A stretch of 5,531 nucleotides of DNA from Gammaproteobacteria bacterium (GTDB lineage Bacteria; Pseudomonadota; Gammaproteobacteria; Steroidobacterales; UBA11654). The notes beneath the pieces were generated by a model, which made no database searches, was not told the origin of the DNA, and saw only the letters and a program-made list of their open reading frames with translations. Within the stretch, counting starts at the first letter, position 1, and each line of letters starts with the position of its first letter. The position numbers were made by a program, and so were the translations under genes. The stretch lies in the NCBI GenBank assembly GCA_012965065.1, contig DTSX01000116.1:1-5531 (forward strand). Direction: 5' to 3'. Below are positions 1-5,531 of this stretch, one piece after another.

Positions 1-36
1 TCCCTCACAATTTAGCTCAGTATCAAAATCACTCAT
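1..36 (-). CDS. Start of an unidentified gene, cut by the window edge
   Basis: An ATG (positions 36-34 read on the minus strand) opens a frame that stays open to the window edge and gives only MSDFDTELNCEG. Seven bases upstream is a good Shine-Dalgarno AGGA (44-47), and a candidate promoter lies at 62-90. It has the same orientation as the molybdoenzyme genes and could encode an accessory protein such as a maturation chaperone, but twelve residues are too few to identify a family. The start call rests on the ribosome binding site and the promoter, not on homology. Confidence 0.45.
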   Translation of the reverse strand, partial: MSDFDTELNCEG

Positions 37-43
37 TTCATTA

Positions 44-47
44 TCCT
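44..47 (-). promoter_or_regulatory. Ribosome binding site of the edge gene
   Basis: AGGA on the minus strand, seven bases before the ATG at 36-34. It is the main reason to accept that start in a window edge where little protein can be read. Confidence 0.45.
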
Positions 48-61
48 GATGAAATTATAAA

Positions 62-90
62 AATATTGCTGTGTTTCCCTTGTTTGACAA
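62..90 (-). promoter_or_regulatory. Candidate sigma70-type promoter of the edge gene
   Basis: On the minus strand TTGTCA (85-90, five of six matches to the -35 consensus) is followed by a 17-base spacer and AATATT (62-67, four of six matches to the -10 consensus). Transcription would begin near 55, leaving a leader of about 20 bases before the ATG at 36. The -35 box lies within a short inverted repeat (84-100). In AT-rich DNA such matches occur by chance, so the support is the spacing and the placement. Confidence 0.35.
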
Positions 91-100
91 TAATAGTCAA
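84..100. repeat. Inverted repeat TTGAC-N7-GTCAA over a -35 box
   Basis: A perfect five-base inverted repeat, TTGAC and GTCAA, separated by seven bases. It overlaps the -35 element of the candidate promoter at 62-90, which is where a repressor or activator dimer could bind. On the plus strand it is followed directly by a run of eight T (102-109), so it also resembles a weak terminator for plus-strand transcription, but no plus-strand gene was found upstream to need one. The spacing of seven does not match the FNR pattern TTGAT-N4-ATCAA. Confidence 0.3.
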
Positions 101-144
101 GTTTTTTTTATATTTATCAATTACAGACAGGCTAAAAAAATTGC

Positions 145-567
145 TCATTTGTTAACCTTTGGCCGAAACGTACCTTCATTGAATAAAGCAAACTTCAACC
201 ACTCCATTCCGAATTTCAAAAGTTTTTCTTCATCTAAGCGGATCGATTCTGCAGTTTCTTTATCCACATCGAAGCGTTCCAGGAAAGCACTCTCAAAAAC
301 AAATTACCAGAAAGTATCAAGATCGTAACTTACCATGATAAACAAACTGATTTCAATATTTTGTTTTTCATTTATTGTCATTGCTTTTAATTTAGCAACA
401 ATCTTCATCCATGGTTTATTTCCTGTTTCCATTTCAACAGTACCTTGTCCACCCACTTCTTCAAAGTTCTTGTTTTAGGTTCTTGATGCCCCATGGACAT
501 GTCTTTCGGGATCAAAAAAGCGGTTTGGAAGATTGACCTTCTTTTTGAAACTGAGTATGTCTTGGGT
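145..567 (-). pseudogene. Decayed protein gene of unknown family, cut by stop codons
   Basis: One minus-strand frame reads through 140 codons with only two internal TAA stops (475-477 and 304-306) and ends at TGA 145-147. The three pieces are about 30, 56 and 52 codons. The last two have normal soluble-protein composition, with stretches such as METGNKPWMKIVAKLKAM, ISLFIMVSYDLDTFW and EKLLKFGMEWLKFALFNEG, unlike the Lys/Phe/Asn/Ile-rich translation of AT-rich spacer. Each TAA is one base from AAA (Lys), consistent with nonsense mutations. Upstream the frame is broken further (TAG at 568-570), so the original start is lost; frame shifts between 570 and 660 are possible. No start codon with a ribosome binding site is seen. 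The family is not recognised, and no link to the molybdoenzyme is visible apart from position and strand. Sequencing errors in a living gene remain an alternative. Confidence 0.45.
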
Positions 568-712
568 CTAGAGTGCCTAAACCAAGTGTGTTATTCGTCA
601 AACCTGTGGAAAGTTTTTATAAATCGGACAGACTTTAGGTGCATTCAAAAAAATACATTTTCAGTTTTAATATTCACACATTAATAGTTTGCCTGAGGAA
701 TACCAGAAACCT

Positions 713-3577
713 TTAAGTCTTATTGGTCAAAAAGAAAGACTCTTCTATTGGACGTAGAGGTCGCTTTAGCCATAAAGGTCTTCGAAGTCCATTGGGTCCC
801 GGAGCTGGGCGAGTTTTTTTAAGCCAATCTTGAAAAACTTTTTTTGATTTTTGAGTATCCACAAATACATCTCCATATGTGTCCGAATGATGGGCTTTTT
901 CAATCCTAACTTTTTGATGCCAGCAGTGCATTCCACTGATTGGATCTGGATGAACAGCATGCGTAATATTCTGGTGAACACCACCATCGCGCCAAAAAAT
1001 GCGTTTCATGTCTTTATCTATACTTTCAGATGGTTTAATTCCAGAAATAACGTTCATTTTCCATTTGCCGGATTCAAACTCTTGAATATCTACAAGATTT
1101 GTTGCCCAACTATTTGCCTTAGCATCCTGTGGTCTCCGCCATCGACCGATATGATGTGAACATGCAACCACTCCTGGACGCATTCCCTCTGTGGACCATA
1201 AACGAGCCACAAAAAAACCAATTTCTGTGTTTATTCGTATCATGTCTCCAGTATTTAAACCTAACTTTTTGGCATCTGAAGTATGCATCAAAACAGGATT
1301 TCGGTTGGAAATTTCTACCAACCACTTTGCATTTGAAGAACGGGAGTGAATAAGTGCGGGAAGCCTGTAAGTAGGCACTAGAGGGAATTCACCTTTTTCT
1401 CTATTCATTTCTTCTTCATGAACATGACTTTTGATATAACCTGGTAAAGTGTATTCTGGCCATTTCCAATCCGCTAAAGTTTGTGAGTAAAGTTCTTGCT
1501 TTCGTGATGGAGATTCAAATCCATTGCATGCTTGTCCGTCAACTATCAATCCTACAATTTTATCCTTCTTAATTACTAATCCACGATTTTTGTCTAGTGT
1601 AGTATTTTTTAGCTGCTCTTTACTGAGAAGATCTCTATAAAGCTCATACACTTCTTTTTTAATCTCAAATGCCCCATATTTTCTCATATATTCATGTGGA
1701 GTAATATTTTCTTCATCTGAACGTTCTTTCAATCCAGGGACATTTTCAAAAATATAACGATAGTATTCATTGATTGTTAATTTTTCTCCTTCTTTATAGG
1801 GCGAAAGGAAATGTTCTCTGATTCCTAGAGTCCCTTTAGGATCTATACGCCAAGAAAGTTCAATCCAAAATTCATCTTCTTCCCAAACTTCTCCAGGATT
1901 GGTCTGGTAGGTAAACTCTGGTTCTTGCCCTTGTCTGCGTGCATATTCCCTTAAAACAGGTTGCCGATATGCAACCCACATCCCAGCATGTGTTTCATAG
2001 CTAATAAGGTCATGACGCTCTGAAGAATGTCCCATTGGTAAAACATAGTCTGCAAAATATGCAGTTTCATTCCAAGTTGGAGTCATGGCAACATGTAGCC
2101 CAATTTTTTCTTCATCACGAAGTGCTTCAATCCAACTGAAACCGTCAGGTAAAGTCCAAACAGGATTAAAAACACGGGTGAAATAGACAGACATTTTTCC
2201 TCGCTTTTCATTAAGAAAATGGGGCAAAAGGAAACTCATTTCATAATGTGATAGTGGATATTCATTTGGAAAATGTAACTCATTCCAAAATTTTTGAGAG
2301 GGTGGCTCGCTGCAAAGCGTTGGTTTAAATTTGTTCCATGAACTTGGAAGTGTGCCCCCTTGAGTACCTACACTTCCGGTCAAGACGTTTAGAAACTTAA
2401 GACAACGAGCAACCTGCCATCCCCCAAGGTTCCCACTACTGGCACTTCGCCAATTCATGGCAGAAAATCGAGTTCCTGCTCGACCAATTTTTCGAGCTAC
2501 ATCAATAACCATTTTTGAAGGTACTCCACTTTCTTTTTCAGCAAATTCTGGAGTATAATCAGCATAATATTCAATTAGTTTTTCAATTGCATTTTCAAGG
2601 GTTATCTTCGTTCCAGGATGATCTTTTTTGAGCCAATCCTGCCAATTAACCCAGTTGCTTAAAAATTCGTGATTATAAAGTTTTTCAATTAGAATTATTC
2701 TCGCCATGGACAGCAATACGGCAGCTTCAGTTCCAGGATAGGTAGGCATCCAGTAATCTGCTCGGCTGGCTGTATTTGAAAGACGTATATCCATTACTGC
2801 AATCTTAGTCCCGTTATTTTTAGCTTCTATAATCCGTTGTGCGTGAGGGTTGAAATAGTGACCGGACTCAAGATGTGCACTAATCAATAGTATAAAATCG
2901 GCATTGGAAAAATCAGGTGAGCTTCTGTCCGAACCATCCCAAATAGCATAACCAAATCTGGCACCAGCGGAGCAGATATTTGTATGACTGTTGTGACCAT
3001 CAACTCCCCATGCCTGAAGAACTCTATCCATGTATCCCTCATGACCAGGGCGCCCTACATGATAAGCTATTTCATTGTTACGTCCCTCTTCGAGTGCTAA
3101 ACGTATTTGGTCTGAAATATCATCTAGTACTGAATCCCATGATACTCTTTCCCAATTGCCTTCACCTCTTTTACCAACACGTTTGAGAGGGTACAAAATG
3201 CGTTCAGGGTCTTCAATCTGGTTAATAGTTGCAGGACCCTTAGCACAAATGCGTCCTCGGCTTCCGGGATGATAAGGGTTACCTTCAAATTTTCTGACCT
3301 TACCAGTTTCTTTATCAATATAACTTAGTAATCCACAACCAGATTCACAGTTGAAGCATGAAGTAGGAATTATAGAGTAGTGCCTTTTCTTTTTTTTTGA
3401 CCAATCTTTTGCTTCATATTCAACCCAGTCATCCCATTTTTCAGGTGGAGGAAAATGACTGAGTTGTCCTTCAGCTAATATTTCAATTTCATTTGTTTCT
3501 TGTTCGCTAAGGTCTGGAATAATTCCCAACCCCTGAGCCAATTTTTCTATCCATGACGGATCAGGTTGTTTCTGCAT
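713..3577 (-). CDS. Molybdopterin oxidoreductase catalytic subunit (CISM family, SoeA/PsrA-like)
   Basis: Catalytic subunit of a DMSO-reductase-superfamily enzyme, expected to bind bis-MGD molybdenum and one [4Fe-4S] cluster and to exchange electrons with the Fe-S/NrfD protein encoded upstream. Of 954 residues, the N-terminal Fe-S motif is C74-x2-C77-x3-C81 with the fourth cysteine at C111 (RICAKG). C202 in HTNICSAGAR is the likely molybdenum ligand. The pterin-binding core runs to about residue 735; WNETAYFADYVLPMG (501-515) is the family's usual T/A-A-x-x-A-D-x-V-L-P signature. The C-terminal dinucleotide-binding barrel (about 738-896) contains SNRNPVLMH, DAKKLGLNTGD and SHHIGRW. A 73-residue extension precedes the cluster motif, and the tail is basic and proline-rich. 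No twin-arginine signal or transmembrane segment is present, so it should act in the cytoplasm. The ATG at 3577 is chosen because GAGAAG lies eight bases upstream; a TTG at 3619 would add 14 residues. Substrate unknown: sulfite, polysulfide, thiosulfate or another oxyanion are all possible. Confidence 0.93.
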   Translation of the reverse strand: MQKQPDPSWIEKLAQGLGIIPDLSEQETNEIEILAEGQLSHFPPPEKWDDWVEYEAKDWSKKKKRHYSIIPTSCFNCESGCGLLSYIDKETGKVRKFEGNPYHPGSRGRICAKGPATINQIEDPERILYPLKRVGKRGEGNWERVSWDSVLDDISDQIRLALEEGRNNEIAYHVGRPGHEGYMDRVLQAWGVDGHNSHTNICSAGARFGYAIWDGSDRSSPDFSNADFILLISAHLESGHYFNPHAQRIIEAKNNGTKIAVMDIRLSNTASRADYWMPTYPGTEAAVLLSMARIILIEKLYNHEFLSNWVNWQDWLKKDHPGTKITLENAIEKLIEYYADYTPEFAEKESGVPSKMVIDVARKIGRAGTRFSAMNWRSASSGNLGGWQVARCLKFLNVLTGSVGTQGGTLPSSWNKFKPTLCSEPPSQKFWNELHFPNEYPLSHYEMSFLLPHFLNEKRGKMSVYFTRVFNPVWTLPDGFSWIEALRDEEKIGLHVAMTPTWNETAYFADYVLPMGHSSERHDLISYETHAGMWVAYRQPVLREYARRQGQEPEFTYQTNPGEVWEEDEFWIELSWRIDPKGTLGIREHFLSPYKEGEKLTINEYYRYIFENVPGLKERSDEENITPHEYMRKYGAFEIKKEVYELYRDLLSKEQLKNTTLDKNRGLVIKKDKIVGLIVDGQACNGFESPSRKQELYSQTLADWKWPEYTLPGYIKSHVHEEEMNREKGEFPLVPTYRLPALIHSRSSNAKWLVEISNRNPVLMHTSDAKKLGLNTGDMIRINTEIGFFVARLWSTEGMRPGVVACSHHIGRWRRPQDAKANSWATNLVDIQEFESGKWKMNVISGIKPSESIDKDMKRIFWRDGGVHQNITHAVHPDPISGMHCWHQKVRIEKAHHSDTYGDVFVDTQKSKKVFQDWLKKTRPAPGPNGLRRPLWLKRPLRPIEESFFLTNKT

Positions 3578-3585
3578 ATTTATTA

Positions 3586-3593
3586 CTTCTCTT
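3586..3593 (-). promoter_or_regulatory. Ribosome binding site that sets the ATG start of the molybdoenzyme
   Basis: AAGAGAAG on the minus strand, eight bases before the ATG at 3577-3575. It lies inside the longer reading that would begin at TTG 3619, which argues for the internal ATG as the true start. Confidence 0.6.
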
Positions 3594-3641
3594 AAATTTA
3601 AAGCTTGTAAAGACAACAATTATTTTAAGGATTATTTTTCC

Positions 3642-3656
3642 CTTACGGAGAGTAAG
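3642..3656. repeat. Small hairpin in the leader of the catalytic gene
   Basis: CTTAC and GTAAG form a perfect five-base stem around a five-base loop, inside the predicted transcript leader between the promoter at 3681-3709 and the ATG at 3577. There is no U run after it in the direction of transcription, so it is not an intrinsic terminator. It could affect RNA stability, or be chance. Confidence 0.25.
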
Positions 3657-3680
3657 ACTTTAGAAAAGAAAAAAATAATT

Positions 3681-3709
3681 ATTATCTTATAGTTTGAATT
3701 TGCAATCAA
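3681..3709 (-). promoter_or_regulatory. Candidate promoter for the catalytic subunit gene
   Basis: On the minus strand TTGATT (3704-3709) and GATAAT (3681-3686, five of six matches to the -10 consensus) are separated by exactly 17 bases. Transcription would start near 3674, about 97 bases before the ATG. This would let the catalytic subunit be expressed apart from the upstream fused subunit. The -35 box overlaps the inverted repeat at 3693-3710. Confidence 0.4.
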
Positions 3710-3710
3710 A
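3693..3710. repeat. Inverted repeat TTTGA-N8-TCAAA over the -35 box
   Basis: Five-base arms TTTGA and TCAAA separated by eight bases, placed on the -35 box of the candidate promoter at 3681-3709. The arms resemble the TTGA/TCAA half sites of FNR/CRP-type regulators, but those sites have six bases between TTGA and TCAA and here there are eight. It is therefore recorded as a possible operator for an unknown regulator. Confidence 0.3.
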
Positions 3711-3732
3711 TAGACATTTTCTTTTTATCTAC

Positions 3733-3763
3733 ATTTGCATAAAATTAAATATTGGATGCAAAT
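3733..3763. repeat. Perfect 8-base inverted repeat in the intergenic gap
   Basis: ATTTGCAT (3733-3740) and ATGCAAAT (3756-3763) are exact reverse complements with a 15-base spacer. The repeat lies between the stop of the fused subunit (3799) and the promoter at 3681-3709. As RNA it could form an eight-pair, AT-rich hairpin downstream of the first gene, perhaps protecting its 3' end. As DNA it could be a two-site operator. No U run follows it on the minus strand, so it is not a standard terminator. Confidence 0.4.
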
Positions 3764-3798
3764 ATTTTAGTTAGAAAAATTTATTTTTTTATTTTTTT

Positions 3799-5421
3799 TT
3801 AACTCAATGAAATCATTTGAGGTGCCATGAGCCATATACGGATGGAATACCAAACTCCAATCAAAATTAAAAAACTAGCTAAAGATAGAATAAGAGGGAT
3901 TGTAGTCCAAAAGAGCAATATAACTGGTATTAAACTCCCAAAAAAGATCACTCCAAGCCAGAATTCGTATTTGAAATACCCTTTGTAAATCAAATTTTTC
4001 GTCCTATGAGAGTCTTCGGTTGGATGAGGAAATGAAAGTTCTGCAAATATAGATAATAAATTAATAATTATTGCCCATATCATAATATTTTTCAGATCAG
4101 GCATCATCAAATTAAGTGGCTGGAAAAGAGGATTGACCAAAATTAAAACAGCAGAACCACCAATGATTGAATGTAGAAACATATGAAGTATCAACAGTGG
4201 GCTTTGCCAGAAATCACGACCTTTAGCCTGTGCAAAAAGAAATGCAGTATAAATCGCAAGTAACACACCCATAAAGAGGATCGGCAATACCAACCAATAG
4301 TTCATTTTTTCAAGATTTAACAGATTTGCAATGCAAAAAATAGTAACCAATAAACCATAAATGGTAAGGATATAACCTCCTTTTACGAGCCAAGATTTCC
4401 ATTGGGGACGAAGGAGAACATAAAAAAATCTTTTTGGCTGGTCGAGGTCCATAATTAATAATCCTCCTGTTGCTCCAAGCAAAATCAGAGAAGCAATGGC
4501 ACTAGGCAAAAAAACTTCTTCTGAAACATTTACTAAACCCAATAGATTTAATAGCATTGGCAAACCTAAAATACCTGCAGCAAGCGCCTTTGTGAAAATA
4601 TAACCTGCAACTTCCCATCCCCAGAGAATTCCTTTAGATGGTGTATCGTATATTCGGTTTGCAGGGCGTGACCCTCCGCTAAGACCTTTATTCAATAGGT
4701 GGCCAATATTTTTTGAAAAAATTCCCCTATAGTTCTGTTCTCTTTTTTTATCATCTTGATTTAGCTTATGGTGAAAGCTAGATTTGTTAGTATTACCTGA
4801 ATGATGACCAACTCCAGCAGATTGAGATCCAAAAATATTTTCTTCACAATTTTTTGTTTCAAGTGGATTAAGAGAAACATCATCTCCTTCTATATAAAAT
4901 AGTTTTGGTCGAGTCCCTTTTTCCGGTTTTCTAACTGTAACCTGCTGTCGGGAAATGAGATGGTTAATTTTTGATCCTGGATCATCCATGTCTCCTGCAA
5001 TAATTGCTTCAGTTGGGCATACTGTTACACAAGATGGTAACAGTCCAACATCGACCCTGTGAGCACAATAATTACATTTTGCGGCTGTATTAGTTTCTGG
5101 GTCAATGTAGATCGCATCGTATGGGCATGCTTGGGTGCAAGATTTACAAGCTATACAACGATCACTGTTAAAATCAACAATTCCGTCAGGTCTTGTATAT
5201 AGAGCCTTGGTAGGACAAATTTCTATACAAGGGGCGTTTTCACAATGGTTGCATCGCATAACTGAGAAAACTATGCGCGTGTCAGGGAAATAACCCTTCT
5301 CAACATATTTGACCCAAGTCCGATTGACTCCTAAAGGTACAGAATTCTCAGATTTACAGGCTACTGTACAAGCATGGCAACCAATGCAATTCCGATTGTC
5401 AATTACAAATCCAAAATTCAA
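3799..5421 (-). CDS. Fused four-cluster ferredoxin and NrfD/PsrC-type membrane subunit
   Basis: Single protein carrying the electron-transfer and quinone-reactive parts of a CISM enzyme, which are normally two subunits (PsrB+PsrC, SoeB+SoeC, DmsB+DmsC). Residues 1-175 are the Fe-S part, with 16 cysteines for four [4Fe-4S] clusters: C12/15/18/22, C57/60/65/69, C89/92/95/99 and C116/119/131/135. Residues about 180-260 are a polar, poorly conserved-looking linker with three His-His pairs and many Lys/Asn/Ser. Residues about 265-533 hold eight hydrophobic segments (near 268-296, 305-325, 346-368, 374-397, 408-430, 443-463, 486-505 and 508-531), as in NrfD/PsrC, including WGWEVAGYIFTKALAAG. No signal peptide precedes the clusters, so they should face the cytoplasm. 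The TTG at 5421 is the only usable start: an in-frame TAA lies just upstream, and AAGG sits eight bases before it. The catalytic gene follows on the same strand after 221 bases. Confidence 0.93.
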   Translation of the reverse strand: MNFGFVIDNRNCIGCHACTVACKSENSVPLGVNRTWVKYVEKGYFPDTRIVFSVMRCNHCENAPCIEICPTKALYTRPDGIVDFNSDRCIACKSCTQACPYDAIYIDPETNTAAKCNYCAHRVDVGLLPSCVTVCPTEAIIAGDMDDPGSKINHLISRQQVTVRKPEKGTRPKLFYIEGDDVSLNPLETKNCEENIFGSQSAGVGHHSGNTNKSSFHHKLNQDDKKREQNYRGIFSKNIGHLLNKGLSGGSRPANRIYDTPSKGILWGWEVAGYIFTKALAAGILGLPMLLNLLGLVNVSEEVFLPSAIASLILLGATGGLLIMDLDQPKRFFYVLLRPQWKSWLVKGGYILTIYGLLVTIFCIANLLNLEKMNYWLVLPILFMGVLLAIYTAFLFAQAKGRDFWQSPLLILHMFLHSIIGGSAVLILVNPLFQPLNLMMPDLKNIMIWAIIINLLSIFAELSFPHPTEDSHRTKNLIYKGYFKYEFWLGVIFFGSLIPVILLFWTTIPLILSLASFLILIGVWYSIRIWLMAPQMISLS

Positions 5422-5429
5422 AAAACTTA

Positions 5430-5433
5430 CCTT
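5430..5433 (-). promoter_or_regulatory. Ribosome binding site supporting a TTG start
   Basis: AAGG on the minus strand, eight bases before the TTG at 5421-5419. Between the nearest upstream in-frame stop and the first cluster cysteine (C12) there is no ATG or GTG, so the TTG with this site is taken as the start. Confidence 0.6.
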
Positions 5434-5462
5434 GTTAAGAAATTATTATGAGAAATATATTT

Positions 5463-5491
5463 AATATATATTATCACTAGTACAGTGTCTA
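5463..5491 (-). promoter_or_regulatory. Candidate promoter of the oxidoreductase cluster
   Basis: On the minus strand TAGACA (5486-5491, five of six matches to the -35 consensus) and TATATT (5463-5468, five of six to the -10 consensus) are separated by 17 bases. Transcription would begin near 5455, giving a leader of about 35 bases to the TTG at 5421. Just inside the spacer is a small inverted repeat, CACT-N5-AGTG (5475-5487). This is the best promoter match in the window, though the DNA is AT-rich. Confidence 0.45.
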
Positions 5492-5531
5492 CATTAAACT
5501 GATACCATTCAGTCAAAGCCGTAGGTTGAGC

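Noticed and set aside
71..328. Plus-strand open frame of 85 codons starting with GTG.
   Set aside because: It has no ribosome binding site, its product is rich in Ser/Asn/Lys/Phe without a recognisable fold, and it lies opposite the better protein-like minus-strand frame at 145-474.
493..684. Plus-strand open frame of 63 codons starting with ATG.
   Set aside because: There is no recognisable motif or ribosome binding site. It runs over the start of the decayed minus-strand frame and AT-rich spacer, and looks like chance.
600..712. A possible transcription terminator after the catalytic gene, suggested by seven T on the minus strand near 645-651.
   Set aside because: No convincing GC-containing stem could be paired just before the T run, so no terminator is called.
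851..1353. Several shorter open frames on both strands inside the molybdoenzyme gene.
   Set aside because: They lie within a long, well-supported coding frame and show no motifs of their own; they are shadows of that gene.
3783..3800. Long T runs on the plus strand next to the stop of the fused subunit, resembling a terminator tail.
   Set aside because: In the direction of transcription these are A runs after the stop codon, not the U run of an intrinsic terminator, and no stable hairpin immediately precedes a U run there.
5427..5531. A minus-strand frame open from the window edge for 34 codons, ending in TAA five bases before the TTG of the fused subunit, like the tail of an upstream operon gene.
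   Set aside because: The translation becomes Ile/Tyr/Asn-rich as expected for AT-rich spacer, and the best promoter match in the window (5463-5491) lies inside it. The length is within chance.

Overview
The window is AT-rich DNA of bacterial type: Shine-Dalgarno sites, a TTG start codon, compact minus-strand genes and no introns. Two complete genes, both on the minus strand, encode a membrane-bound molybdenum oxidoreductase of the complex iron-sulfur molybdoenzyme (CISM, DMSO reductase) group. The source looks like an uncultivated, possibly marine, AT-rich bacterium (for example SAR324/Nitrospinota-like). That placement is a weak impression from gene style and is not shown by the sequence.

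Layout, read in the direction of transcription (right to left). Positions 5531-5422 hold a short promoter region. Positions 5421-3799 encode one 540-residue polypeptide that joins a four-cluster ferredoxin (PsrB/DmsB/SoeB type) to an eight-helix NrfD/PsrC-type quinone-reactive membrane subunit. A 221-base gap follows (3798-3578) with a recognisable promoter and several inverted repeats. Positions 3577-713 encode the 954-residue catalytic subunit, which has an N-terminal [4Fe-4S] motif and a probable cysteine molybdenum ligand but no Tat signal peptide. Positions 712-37 have no intact gene. Part of this stretch (about 567-145, minus strand) reads as one frame with protein-like composition, cut by TAA stops, and is called a decayed gene. 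The first 36 bases hold the start of another minus-strand gene, with its own ribosome binding site and a candidate promoter.

How the parts work together: the catalytic subunit would exchange two electrons with an unidentified substrate, the four Fe-S clusters would act as a wire, and the NrfD domain would exchange electrons with membrane quinone. With no Tat signal on either protein, the active site is predicted to face the cytoplasm, as in the cytoplasmic sulfite-oxidising SoeABC and unlike periplasmic PsrABC or DmsABC. Substrate and direction cannot be read from the sequence. The unusual points are the fusion of the B and C subunits, the regulated-looking gap before the catalytic gene, and the decayed gene next to the cluster.
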